A stretch of DNA of 64,000 nt from Mycobacterium parmense (GTDB lineage Bacteria; Actinomycetota; Actinomycetes; Mycobacteriales; Mycobacteriaceae). The notes below the pieces were generated by a model, which had not been told where the DNA came from, searched no databases, and saw nothing but the letters and a program-made list of their open reading frames with translations. Positions 49,569-58,119 of the stretch are shown here, in pieces (position 1 is the stretch's first letter; every line of letters starts with the position of its first letter). The translations under genes and the position numbers were made by a program. The stretch is from NCBI RefSeq assembly GCF_010730575.1, contig NZ_AP022614.1, positions 2,790,001 to 2,854,000 on the forward strand. Reading direction: 5' to 3'.

Positions 49569-50918
49569 GTGTCCCCGATGTCCCGTCGGGACTTCCTCGC
49601 GGCGACGACGAGCGTGGTCGGCGGCGGGCTGGTGGACGCGTGCACGCCGGCCCGCCCCTCACAACCCGGCCCGGTCCTCGTGGTGGGCGCCGGCATGGCG
49701 GGGCTCTCGGCGGCACGCAGCCTGGCCGACGCAGGGTGGCCGGTGCGGGTGATCGAGGCGCGTGACCGGATCGGCGGGCGGGTCTGCACCGACCGCGGTT
49801 GGGGAACGCCGCTCGAGATGGGCGCGTCGTGGATCCACGGGACGACGGGCAACCCGTTGGTGGAGCTGGCCGGCCGGGCGGGTGCGCAGCTGATCACGAC
49901 CGACTACGACGGTTGGGCGGACCTCGCGGTCGATCCCGTTCTGCAGCCGCTGACCTACGACCGGGGCCGGTGGCGCGAATTCGTCGAACGGGCCCGCGCC
50001 GTGGTCGACGGCGGGAGCCTGGCTGCGGCCGTCGGCGCGGCGGCGGACCGCGAGGCGCTGTCCGCGCGCGACCGCGTCCAGCTGGCGTTCTACGTCACCA
50101 CCGAGATCGAGGACGAGTACGCCGCCGGCGCCGCACAGCTTTCCGCGACCACCTTCGACAAGGGCGAGTACGCCGGCGGCGATCAGGACATCGTGGCCAA
50201 CGGCTACGACGCGCTGCCCCGGGTGCTCGCCAAAGGTCTTGCGGTCGCGTTGAATACGCCGGTGACCGCGGTCGTGCAGCGCGGCGATTCCGTCGTCGTG
50301 CGATCCGGTGACCGGTCCTTTCGGGGACGGGCGGCGATCGTGACCGTGCCGCTCGGTGTGCTGAAGTCCGGCGCCATCGCCTTCGATCCACCGCTGCCCG
50401 ACGGGCACGCCCACGCGGTGCGGGTGCTGGGATTCGGCGTGCTGTCCAAGAGCTTCTTCCGGTTCGACCGGCGAACGTGGAGTCAGGACAACGCCTTCTA
50501 CCAATACCTCGATGCCGGCGGCGGCCCGTGGGCGCAGTGGTTCACCATGCCGGGCGCCGCGGGCCCGATCGTGTTGGCTTTCAACGCCGGTGACCGTGGC
50601 CGCTGGGCGGAGGCATGTCCGTCCGGCGACCTGATCAGCAGCGCGCTGCCCGTCGCGCGGCGGCTGTTCGGCAACGGCGTCTCGCTCACGGAGGTCAGGT
50701 CGTCGAAGTGGGCCGCCGACCCGTATGCGTTGGGCGCCTATTCATTTCATGCCCCCGGCTCGGGCCTGGCCGACCGCCGCCGGCTGCAGCAGCCGATCGG
50801 CGACCGGCTCTACCTGGCGGGTGAGGCCGTCGGGGTCGACAATCCGGCGACGGTCACCGGAGCCGTGCTCAGCGGGCGCCGCGCCGCCGCCCGGCTGATG
50901 GACAGCTTGGGCGCCTGA
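49569..50918 (+). CDS. Tat-exported flavin amine oxidase
   Basis: This second amine-oxidase-family protein (449 residues from GTG 49569) begins with a twin-arginine signal, MSRRDFLAATTSVVGGG, followed by LVDAC, which fits a lipobox. A lipidated exported enzyme is therefore likely. The mature part has the FAD motif VLVVGAGMAGLSAARSLADA, GRVCTDRGWGTPLEMGASWI, and a C-terminal LYLAGEAVGVDNPATVTGAV. The pattern resembles polyamine/plant-type amine oxidases more than AofH. It is divergent from hpx. An in-frame GTG at 49554 is an alternative start. Confidence 0.82.
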   Translation: MSPMSRRDFLAATTSVVGGGLVDACTPARPSQPGPVLVVGAGMAGLSAARSLADAGWPVRVIEARDRIGGRVCTDRGWGTPLEMGASWIHGTTGNPLVELAGRAGAQLITTDYDGWADLAVDPVLQPLTYDRGRWREFVERARAVVDGGSLAAAVGAAADREALSARDRVQLAFYVTTEIEDEYAAGAAQLSATTFDKGEYAGGDQDIVANGYDALPRVLAKGLAVALNTPVTAVVQRGDSVVVRSGDRSFRGRAAIVTVPLGVLKSGAIAFDPPLPDGHAHAVRVLGFGVLSKSFFRFDRRTWSQDNAFYQYLDAGGGPWAQWFTMPGAAGPIVLAFNAGDRGRWAEACPSGDLISSALPVARRLFGNGVSLTEVRSSKWAADPYALGAYSFHAPGSGLADRRRLQQPIGDRLYLAGEAVGVDNPATVTGAVLSGRRAAARLMDSLGA

Positions 50919-50947
50919 GCAAACGTCGGGAACGCCGGCCGGCGACG

Positions 50948-51454
50948 CTATCGGACGGCCGACTCCAGCGACCTGGCGCAGGCGTCCAGGATGGCGGTGA
51001 AGCTGGTGCACAGCAGCCGATGACTGAGCGCCTCCAGCAGCTTGCCGCCCGCCCAGGCCGGATGCGTGTAGTGGCTCAGCCAGTCGACGTGCGTGCCGCC
51101 GGAGTCGGCGCCCGATGCGGTGAACGTCCCCGATTGGGTGAACGTCCCCGATGCGGTGAACGTCCCCGACGCGGTGAACGTCAGAGTGCCGCCCTCGTGG
51201 TCGAACGGGGGGAAGGACTTCAGGATGAGGTAGGAGTAGCTGTGCGGCCGGTCGTATGCCGTGATCTGCTCGCGGAACCACATCCCCGGCCCGATCACCT
51301 GGCGCAACGCGCCCTTTCCCGGTCCCGGCGAATCCCGGGCGTAACCCGCGCGCAAGGCCAGCGGCGCGGCGGCCAGGTTGACCGGATCGGCCAGCCAGTC
51401 GAAAACCTGCTCCTGCGGCGCGGCGATCGTTCGCCCCAGGTGAATCTCGACCAT
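50948..51454 (-). CDS. SRPBCC-fold protein with internal hexapeptide repeat
   Basis: The 168-residue protein has the START/SRPBCC pattern: IHLGRTIAAPQEQVFDWLAD at the N-terminus, FREQITAYDRPHSYSYLILK in the middle, and a C-terminal helix FTAILDACARSLESAV. Between them, about residues 91-113, TFTASG is repeated as TFTASG-TFTASG-TFTQSG-TFTASG. The repeat comes from an 18-bp tandem DNA repeat at about 51112-51183. The repeat expands a beta-strand that is normally single. Ligand and role are unknown. Confidence 0.75.
   Translation of the reverse strand: MVEIHLGRTIAAPQEQVFDWLADPVNLAAAPLALRAGYARDSPGPGKGALRQVIGPGMWFREQITAYDRPHSYSYLILKSFPPFDHEGGTLTFTASGTFTASGTFTQSGTFTASGADSGGTHVDWLSHYTHPAWAGGKLLEALSHRLLCTSFTAILDACARSLESAVR
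51112..51183. repeat. Four-copy 18-bp in-frame tandem repeat
   Basis: The unit reads GCGGTGAACGTCCCCGAT on the plus strand with one diverged copy (TTGGGTGAACGTCCCCGA). It lies wholly inside the SRPBCC gene and stays in frame, so it alters protein length without truncating it. Units are contiguous, not spaced, which excludes a CRISPR array. Confidence 0.75.
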
Positions 51455-51470
51455 CAGGTCATGCTAGACG

Positions 51471-51974
51471 TCACCGGTCCGACCGCGGGCAGCCGGCACG
51501 CCACCGGTCACGCTGCGGTTCGTGCTGCCGGGCGGCTCCCCGGACGACGCGCCGGCGCGCCCGGATGGCGTCTTGCGCGCGCCCGAGGGCGTCGGGGACC
51601 GAATCGGCCAGGGGCAGGCCGTCGGCGGGCGTGACCGAGATGAGCCGGTTCAGCGCCCTACCCCCGATGACGTTGTAGTGCAACCGGTCTCGCCGGTGTT
51701 CCTCGTCGAGGACGAGTAGGGCGTGCAGACCCGCGCTGCCCAGAAACTCCAGCCGGCTCAGATCCAGGATCAGCGGAGCCTTCAGGCGCGAGAAGCGGCG
51801 GATCTCGGCGGCCACCGCCTCGGCATTGGCCGCGTCGATCTCCCCCTCGATGTTCAGGACGGTGGCCACTCTGAGTGTGTGAACGCGCAGTCGGGCACCC
51901 CCGCAATCGATTTGATAGCGACTGCGCGGTTCTCCTGGCGCGTTGAGCGTGCGAGCTTCGACAAAAACGGTCAT
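51471..51974 (-). CDS. STAS-domain anti-sigma-factor antagonist
   Basis: The 167-residue protein has a central STAS domain (residues ~30-135). The motif LILDLSRLEFLGSAGLHALL holds the predicted phospho-acceptor Ser at residue 80. Such proteins bind anti-sigma kinases and free an alternative sigma factor when unphosphorylated. A basic C-terminal tail of about 25 residues (RARRRVVRGAARQHEPQRD) is extra. No sigma factor or kinase gene is adjacent; a STAS-HATPase gene lies 5.4 kb away. Confidence 0.85.
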   Translation of the reverse strand: MTVFVEARTLNAPGEPRSRYQIDCGGARLRVHTLRVATVLNIEGEIDAANAEAVAAEIRRFSRLKAPLILDLSRLEFLGSAGLHALLVLDEEHRRDRLHYNVIGGRALNRLISVTPADGLPLADSVPDALGRAQDAIRARRRVVRGAARQHEPQRDRWRAGCPRSDR

Positions 51975-52156
51975 TCGATTAACGCCCTTCGCAAAGGATG
52001 ATCAGGGCAAGCGACAACGGTGTCCCATGGGCGCCCGTGTAATTCGGCAGCTGTGGACTCAACCTCTCGCGAGTCTACCGGCGATCGCCGCCGCGGGTGC
52101 CCGCAAAACGCGATCGCCCGCCGGCTTTTTGCCCGACGGCTCGATTCCCGTGCTCC

Positions 52157-53233
52157 TCAGAACCGTGACATGGACTGACGCAGCGTCGTGTGCGGGCTCT
52201 GGCCGTAGGTCTGCCGGTAGAGGACGGCGAAGCGGCCCGTGTGCGCGAAACCCCAGCGCTGCGCGATTTCGGTGACGGTCGTGGTCGCCGTCGATCCGGC
52301 GGTCAGCTCCTGGTGGGCGCGGTTGAGCCGCAGGCGGCGCATGTACTCCGTCGGTGTGGTGCCCAACTGACGCCGGAACAGGTACTGCACCGCCCTCGGA
52401 GTCAGATGCACCGCGGCGGCGACGTCATTGATGCCGACCTCGCCGGCCGCGTGGCGGTGGATGAAGGACACCGCGTCCTTCAAGGTCCCGGGAAGCGCGG
52501 GGTCGCCGTCCGGGTCGCGCCCCGCCACGTTAGACGGGTAGCACTCGAGCAGCGCCGCGGCCAGCAGGGGTGTCATCGCCGCGACGATCAGCGGCTGCTG
52601 GGCCGTGTCGGGAGAGGCCAGGCTCTGCGCCACGTAATCCAGCGCCCGGTGAAACGCGCGCACGTCGGCCCGCGAACGCGGCCGCCAGCTCAGAAACCGA
52701 GTCTGCTGCGACAGCGGCGGGCGCCGGTCCGCCGCGGCCCTGTGCAGCGCGTCGGCCCCGATCGTCACCACGTCGAACCGGGCGGCGTTGCACTGCAGGC
52801 CGCATGGAATCCCGTTGGCGACCAGGATGGGGAAATCGATGGTCGGGAACGCGCAGCCGGCGACGTTCAGCGACCCGGCGCGCGGCCGGACCACGACAAT
52901 GCGGTCGCCGGCCGGGATCTCGAGGGCCAGCTTCCCCTGGACCGCCACCTCGTCGACGATGAGCGACGGCGTTTCGCAGCGCCGATGGGTGATCGCCACC
53001 CGGCCGCCGGCCCCGGTGACGCGCCACCCCGGCGCGTAGGCGGTGGTGAAGAACTGACGCGCGGCCTGCGGATCGACCGTGCGAAACTCCGCGTGGCGAA
53101 CCGCGGCCCTGCCGAGCCCCTGACCCTGCTCGCCGTCGAGACCGCGCGGCGTGTACGCGTCCGGCTGTCGGCTGACTGTACGGGCGATCGCGTCGGATGC
53201 GGTCTTCTCGGTGGTACTCGTCATCGTCGTCAT
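52157..53233 (-). CDS. AraC-family transcriptional regulator
   Basis: The 358-residue protein has an AraC-binding-like N-terminal sensory half (RHAEFRTVDPQAARQFFTTA, residues ~45-65). The C-terminal double helix-turn-helix includes VAAAVHLTPRAVQYLFRRQL, PTEYMRRLRLNRAHQEL and TEIAQRWGFAHTGRFAVLYR, then YGQSPHTTLR. The start is an ATG at 53233. The target is unknown; both neighbouring genes are on the same strand with gaps, so it may be self-standing. Confidence 0.88.
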   Translation of the reverse strand: MTTMTSTTEKTASDAIARTVSRQPDAYTPRGLDGEQGQGLGRAAVRHAEFRTVDPQAARQFFTTAYAPGWRVTGAGGRVAITHRRCETPSLIVDEVAVQGKLALEIPAGDRIVVVRPRAGSLNVAGCAFPTIDFPILVANGIPCGLQCNAARFDVVTIGADALHRAAADRRPPLSQQTRFLSWRPRSRADVRAFHRALDYVAQSLASPDTAQQPLIVAAMTPLLAAALLECYPSNVAGRDPDGDPALPGTLKDAVSFIHRHAAGEVGINDVAAAVHLTPRAVQYLFRRQLGTTPTEYMRRLRLNRAHQELTAGSTATTTVTEIAQRWGFAHTGRFAVLYRQTYGQSPHTTLRQSMSRF

Positions 53234-53275
53234 GGCCTGCCCACGGAAGGGGCCTTACACGTTCTGATCATTGGA

Positions 53276-54391
53276 TCACCGCGCCACCGCAGGCTGCAAC
53301 TCCGGTGTGGACGCCCGCACCGCGCCGACCTTGCCATAGATGTTGACCGAATCGAGGGCGATCCGGCCCCAGGCGAAACGCGACACCGCGCGACTGCGGC
53401 CCGCCGCGCCCATGCTCTCGCGCTGAAAGGCCTGCGAGAGAAGGCCTCGCAGAGCGGCCGCCAGCTCGGCTCGGCTCTCCGGAGGCACCAGGATGCCGGT
53501 GACGTTGTCGACCACGGCGTCTTTGAGCACACCGACGGACGACGCGACCACCACCACCCCCGATGCCATGGCCTGCAGCACCGTTGTCGCACGCGGCGGC
53601 CGCCGCGGCGTGCACACCACCACGTCTGCGGACCGCACCAGCACCGGCAGCTCGTCGTCGGCCACCGTGCCCACGAAGCGGACGCGGTCGGCAACCCCGA
53701 GTTCCGTGGCCAGACATCCCAGCCGTTTTCGCGCGTCACCCGGTTCGCGGCCGCTGACATCGGTCTCCGCGAGCAGCAACTCCGCGTCCGGGACACGAGG
53801 TAGGGCGCGGATGACGGTGTCAAATCCGTTGTGCAGCAATGGATTAGGCGCCAGACCAAGTATACGGTGCAGGTCGGTGCGGGCAAGGGCCGGACCGACG
53901 GGGGTGTACCGCTGCACGTCGACGCCGGATGTCAGGGCGGACACCCGCGCCCGGCTGCGCCGCAGCCGCGCCAACACGTCGACGTCGGCGGCGCACTCGC
54001 CGGTCGCCCACGTCGCACCCCGCGCGAGCAGCGGCTCGAGGCGTTCTCGCTCCGCGACGGGTTTCGAACCGCCCTCCGCGCGGGGCCGCGCCGATGCGGC
54101 CAGACCCAGGAAGGACTGGACCGTCGGCAACCGTCGGCGCCGGGCGGCCAGTTGCGCGGCCAAACCCCCCAGCCAGCCGTAGGCGTGCACGACATCGGGC
54201 GATTCCGACGCCCATTCGTCCTCGAGCCGGGCGGCCCACTCCCCGACGTGGGGCAGGCCCCCGGACGCCTGCGCGGCCGGAGCAGTCGGGTAGCAGGCAA
54301 TGGGCTCGTGCCCGAGGACCGCGAGGGCGGCGCAGAGTTGCTGAAGGTGATCACCCGAGACGTCGTCGCCGCCGACGATCGCAATCCTCAC
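53276..54391 (-). CDS. Glycosyltransferase family 4-like protein without EX7E
   Basis: The 371-residue GT-B-type protein has the N-terminal GGDDVSGDHLQQLCAALAVL and AYGWLGGLAAQLAARRRRLP. The C-terminal half contains RFVGTVADDELPVLVRSADV, VLQAMASGVVVVASSVGVLK and NVTGILVPPES. The donor-binding EX7E motif of retaining GT4 enzymes is degenerate: the second Glu is Gln (VLQAMAS) and the first is Pro. The start is the GTG at 54391, preceded by GGAGGTG; the frame stays open far upstream, but that reading is antisense to cheB. Activity is uncertain because of the missing residues. Confidence 0.78.
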   Translation of the reverse strand: MRIAIVGGDDVSGDHLQQLCAALAVLGHEPIACYPTAPAAQASGGLPHVGEWAARLEDEWASESPDVVHAYGWLGGLAAQLAARRRRLPTVQSFLGLAASARPRAEGGSKPVAERERLEPLLARGATWATGECAADVDVLARLRRSRARVSALTSGVDVQRYTPVGPALARTDLHRILGLAPNPLLHNGFDTVIRALPRVPDAELLLAETDVSGREPGDARKRLGCLATELGVADRVRFVGTVADDELPVLVRSADVVVCTPRRPPRATTVLQAMASGVVVVASSVGVLKDAVVDNVTGILVPPESRAELAAALRGLLSQAFQRESMGAAGRSRAVSRFAWGRIALDSVNIYGKVGAVRASTPELQPAVAR

Positions 54392-54586
54392 TCCACCACC
54401 TCCGATCCGCCGCGCCCGCATTATTTGGCTAAGCGGCGTACCCAGGCTGTCCGCGTTCGAAACCCGAACCGCGCACCGTTTCGTCAGGCGCGGCGGCGTT
54501 TCGCACAGCGGACAGCCGCAGGGGCCGAAACGAACGGATCGGCCACGCGGCGGCGCGCCCCGCCCGGTCGGTGGACACTGAGACAC

Positions 54587-55441
54587 ATGGCGTGCGATCC
54601 GCACTGCCCGGTCGTCGGGTTGGTAGCCCTGGTCGCCTCGGCGGGCGGCCTGGACGCGATCTCGTCGGTCCTGCGGGATCTGCCGGTCGATCTCCCGATC
54701 ACGGTCGTGGTGCAACAGCACCTCGGCCGCCACGACAGTGCGCTGCCGTCGATTCTGCGCAGGCAGACGGCGCGCCCGGTCCGCTGGGCGAAGCACGGTC
54801 AACACCTCGCGGCGGGCGAGGTGGTGGTCTGTCCGCCGGCGGCCTACGTCGAACTCACCCCCGGGGGCCGCTGCCGCGTGCGCGCCATGGGCGATTTCGG
54901 CGGCCGGCGCTTCGACGTGCTCCTGAAGTCGATAGCGCGGTCGTACGGACCCCGCGCCGCCGGTGTGGTGTTGTCGGGGTCCGGGAGTGACGGCGCCGCG
55001 GGCACCGCCGCGATGAGGCGGGCCGGTGCCGTCGTCATCGCCGAGAGCCCCGAAACCGCGCTGTACCCTTCGATGCCGGTCGCGGCCGCGCGGGCGGGCG
55101 CCAACCGGGTGCTGCCTTGCCGTCGGATCGCTGAAGCCCTGACCGACATCGTCGGCGGGGCTCCGCCGACCGGGTTGCCGCCGTGGGAACCCGCGGACGA
55201 GCAGGGCGAAGGGCTCCCCCGCGGGTGGCTTGACGACGCCGGCAGCAGCGCGGCGACCCGCGCCGCGCAGGCCCGTGCGCGCGCGGAGGAACTCGGCCGC
55301 CGGCGCCGGGACCTGTCCGCGGGCTCCCGTGCCACCACCGAGACGCTGGCCACGGCGCGGCGCAGGGTCGGTGAGTCGCGGCGCCGCGCGCAACTGGCGT
55401 ACCAGGCGGCCCAGGAGGCCGCCGCCCGCTGGGGGCACTGA
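54587..55441 (+). CDS. CheB-type protein-glutamate methylesterase, no receiver domain
   Basis: The 284-residue protein has a CheB catalytic domain (residues ~8-190): the Ser of VASAGGLDAIS at about residue 18, the His of VVQQHLGRHDS at 45, and the Asp of LSGSGSDGAAGTAAMRRAGA at 134. The receiver domain of chemotaxis CheB is absent. A coiled-coil tail follows (RARAEELGRRRRDLSAGSRA onward). It is divergent from the glycosyltransferase and convergent with the CheR-PAS gene. No flagellar or methyl-accepting receptor gene is in the window. Confidence 0.85.
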   Translation: MACDPHCPVVGLVALVASAGGLDAISSVLRDLPVDLPITVVVQQHLGRHDSALPSILRRQTARPVRWAKHGQHLAAGEVVVCPPAAYVELTPGGRCRVRAMGDFGGRRFDVLLKSIARSYGPRAAGVVLSGSGSDGAAGTAAMRRAGAVVIAESPETALYPSMPVAAARAGANRVLPCRRIAEALTDIVGGAPPTGLPPWEPADEQGEGLPRGWLDDAGSSAATRAAQARARAEELGRRRRDLSAGSRATTETLATARRRVGESRRRAQLAYQAAQEAAARWGH

Positions 55442-55456
55442 TCGCCGCGGGGACGA

Positions 55457-57325
55457 CTAGCCCACGACCTCCATCAACAGCAGCGCGCCACACACCGCTC
55501 CCCCTTTGGAATGAAACGAGGTGCAGGTGACACGCACCTTGGTGGGGCGACCCCGCCTATTGACCCCGTCCACCACCGTCTCGCCGGAGCTGTCCGGATC
55601 CACGAACGCGTTGCCGATCAAGGGCCGGACACCGTCCAAAGGGAGCCCGATGTCCAGAGCCGTCAAGGGTGAACCCGTCGCCTCCTCGGCGCGCAGACCC
55701 CAGAGCTCTTCGCAGCCCCGGTTCCACAGGACCACCTGCAGCTCGCGGTCCACCACGACCATGCCTACGCGCGTCGAGTCGACCAGCGAGTCCAGGAAGT
55801 TCTGCGTTTCGTCCAGCTCCAGGCTGCGGTCGCGCAACATGTCGTTGATGGTGTGCAGCTCGTCGTTGGTGGACTGCAGCTCCTCGTTCATGGTCTCGAG
55901 CTCTTCGTTGGTGGACTGCAGCTCCTCGTTCGTCGTTTCGAGCTCCTCGACCGTGGACTGCAATTCCTCGTTGGTGGTCTCGAGCTCTTCGTTGGTCGAC
56001 TGCAGTTCCTCGTAGGCCGCCTCCAGCTGGCGGTTGGTCTCGACGACCTTGTCGAGCAGGGCGCGGGTGGCCGTGACGTCGAAAAACACGATCGACACGC
56101 CCAACAGGCCGTTCTCGGCGTCGACCAGTGGATTCACGTGGATCTCGAACCACACCGTGTCGGCGCCCGGCCGCTGCCACTTGACGTCCTGGATGCGCGC
56201 CGAACGGCGGTCGACCTTGGCCTGTTCGAGGTAGGCGCGCAGCTCGACCGGCCGGTAGGACACCTCGAGGTCGCGCAGCAGCCTGCCGATGTCGCGGGCC
56301 GAAAGCCCGAAGATGGTCTCAGCCTGCTGGTTGATCATCGCCACGGTGTCCTCGCCGGTGACGACGATCTGCGCTACCGGGCTGGCCCGGAAAGCCAAGT
56401 CGCGCACGGTGGTCAGGCCCGTGAGGTCGACCTGACGTTCGTAGAAGGCGCCCGCGGGATCGTAGCGCTCCATGCCGGTCGGGGCCCCGGCTGCCTTGCG
56501 GAAGATCCGGTGTTTGAGGCTCAGCGGAGCGAAACGGTCACCCTGGCTGAGCAGCATCTCGGCGTGCCCCAGGAACAGCGTGCCCTGCGGGGCGAGCGCA
56601 AAACGCAAGCGCCCCACCACGTTGCGCTGCGTCTCGGCGTTGAGGTACATCAACGTGTTGCGGCACACCAGCAGGTCGACGCGCGAGATCGGCGCGTCCT
56701 TGACCAGGTCGTTGCGGCCGAAGATCACCGCCCGGCGCAGATCTTTGTGAAACACGTAGCGGCCGTTGACCCGCTCGAAGTAGCGGGTCAACAACTCCGG
56801 CGGCACCGATTCGACGACCTTGGCGTCGTAGGACGCGGCGCGCGCCTCGGTGAGCGCGTCCTCGTCGATGTCGGTGGCGTAGATCTTGACCCGCTGCCGG
56901 AAGCTGTCGGGACCCAGCGCCTCGGCCAGCAACATGGCCAGCGTGTAGGCCTCCTGCCCCGACGCGCACCCGGCGCTCCACACCCGGATCGGGTCACCGG
57001 GCCCGCGCTCGGCCAGCATCCTCGGGATGACTTCCGCGCCGACGAAATCCCAGGCGTCCGCGTCGCGGAAGAAGGCGGTGACGTTGATCAGGATCGTGTT
57101 GAACAGCGACGCAAATTCGTCGGAACTGGCCTGCAGGACGTCGAGGTATTCCTCGAAGGACTTGTAGCCCACCTGGTCCATCCGGTGCCGGACGCGGCGC
57201 ATCAGCGAGGTGCGCTTGTAGCCCGTGAAGTCGAAGCCGCGAGAATCCCGCATGTAGCGCAGCAGCGCCTCGAAAGCCTCGTCGGTCGCGCTTTCCATCC
57301 GATTCCGTCCGATCGCAGCCTGCAC
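55457..57325 (-). CDS. CheR methyltransferase with two PAS domains and coiled coil
   Basis: The 622-residue protein begins with a CheR domain: the N-terminal helices (residues ~15-75), the SAM motif WSAGCASGQEAYTLAML at 116-132, and LLVCRNTLMYLNAETQRNVV at ~218-237. A PAS domain covers about 310-420, then a strong heptad coiled coil (~425-500, repeats of EELQSTNEELETTN), then a second PAS (~508-620). This is the CheR-PAS part of the large CheB-CheR-PAS-kinase hybrids seen elsewhere. GTG 57325 and ATG 57298 are both possible starts. The STAS-HATPase and CheB genes lie upstream on the same strand. Confidence 0.88.
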   Translation of the reverse strand: MQAAIGRNRMESATDEAFEALLRYMRDSRGFDFTGYKRTSLMRRVRHRMDQVGYKSFEEYLDVLQASSDEFASLFNTILINVTAFFRDADAWDFVGAEVIPRMLAERGPGDPIRVWSAGCASGQEAYTLAMLLAEALGPDSFRQRVKIYATDIDEDALTEARAASYDAKVVESVPPELLTRYFERVNGRYVFHKDLRRAVIFGRNDLVKDAPISRVDLLVCRNTLMYLNAETQRNVVGRLRFALAPQGTLFLGHAEMLLSQGDRFAPLSLKHRIFRKAAGAPTGMERYDPAGAFYERQVDLTGLTTVRDLAFRASPVAQIVVTGEDTVAMINQQAETIFGLSARDIGRLLRDLEVSYRPVELRAYLEQAKVDRRSARIQDVKWQRPGADTVWFEIHVNPLVDAENGLLGVSIVFFDVTATRALLDKVVETNRQLEAAYEELQSTNEELETTNEELQSTVEELETTNEELQSTNEELETMNEELQSTNDELHTINDMLRDRSLELDETQNFLDSLVDSTRVGMVVVDRELQVVLWNRGCEELWGLRAEEATGSPLTALDIGLPLDGVRPLIGNAFVDPDSSGETVVDGVNRRGRPTKVRVTCTSFHSKGGAVCGALLLMEVVG

Positions 57326-57351
57326 CGAAGGACCTGAACACTACTCCGGCG

Positions 57352-58119
57352 TCAGATCTTGTTTTCGCGACCGACCGACGCCCACACCGTTTTGCCCGAC
57401 GACGTCGGATTGGCGCCCCACGCCTGGCACAGGGCGGAGACGATGGCCAGCCCGGAGACTATCTCGGCGCCGCGGTAGGCATCCTCGTGCCGGCACGGCA
57501 GGGTGTCGCTGAGGTCCTGCACGGCGACAGTGACGGTGCTGCCATCGCTTTCGACGATCAACACCGGCGCGCTGTCGGTGTGGTCGAGGACGTTCTCGAT
57601 GAGGACGGTCGCCACCGTGGCTGCGACCGAGACCATCTCGGGGCTGCCCCAGCGGGTGAGCCAGTCGGAGACGACGTCGCGCGCGCGCCCGACGCTGGCC
57701 CTGGCGCGCAGGAGCTCGACACTCGCCCGCCGCCGAAGAGGCAATGACGGGTCGCCGAGGGCGTCCACCGCCGAGTCCAGCGTGGGATGCACGGGGAGGT
57801 AGCGGGCCGCCCCGCCGGCCCGTATCGCCTGCCGCGTGCGCGGTTGCGCGCACACCAGCAGGACGGGCACATCCGGCCAGATGCTGACGTGCCAGCGGGC
57901 GCTGGTGAACGCGGACCAGGCTGAGACCGACGGCGCGGCAAGGCCGTTCACGTCGACGATCACCGCGCGGGGTTCGCCGAGCGCGGTCTTGATGACCGAG
58001 TCCCGCACGATCCGGTAGGTCGAACTGTCCAGCACGCCGGTGACCGTCAAAAGCGGAACGTCGCGGTGGGTGTCGACGGCGACGTGAACGACCGACCGGA
58101 GCTCATCCACCGCCACCAC
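57352..58119 (-). CDS. STAS domain fused to GHKL-type ATPase (anti-sigma-like)
   Basis: The 255-residue protein has an N-terminal STAS-like domain (residues ~20-115, VPLLTVTGVLDSSTYRIVRD and RAVIVDVNGLAAPSV). A C-terminal HATPase_c domain (~135-252) has the N-box ENVLDHTDSAPVLIVESD (Asn near 176) and the G-box GAEIVSGLAIVSALCQAWGA and KTVWASV. The phospho-acceptor Ser of STAS lies in AAPSVSAW. Combining both partner-switch modules in one chain is unusual. It overlaps the CheB gene by about 14 bases and precedes the CheR-PAS gene. Several GTG codons could start it. Confidence 0.75.
   Translation of the reverse strand: MVAVDELRSVVHVAVDTHRDVPLLTVTGVLDSSTYRIVRDSVIKTALGEPRAVIVDVNGLAAPSVSAWSAFTSARWHVSIWPDVPVLLVCAQPRTRQAIRAGGAARYLPVHPTLDSAVDALGDPSLPLRRRASVELLRARASVGRARDVVSDWLTRWGSPEMVSVAATVATVLIENVLDHTDSAPVLIVESDGSTVTVAVQDLSDTLPCRHEDAYRGAEIVSGLAIVSALCQAWGANPTSSGKTVWASVGRENKI

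Noticed and set aside
51112..51183. CRISPR-like array
   Set aside because: The repeats are contiguous without spacers and lie in frame within a coding gene.
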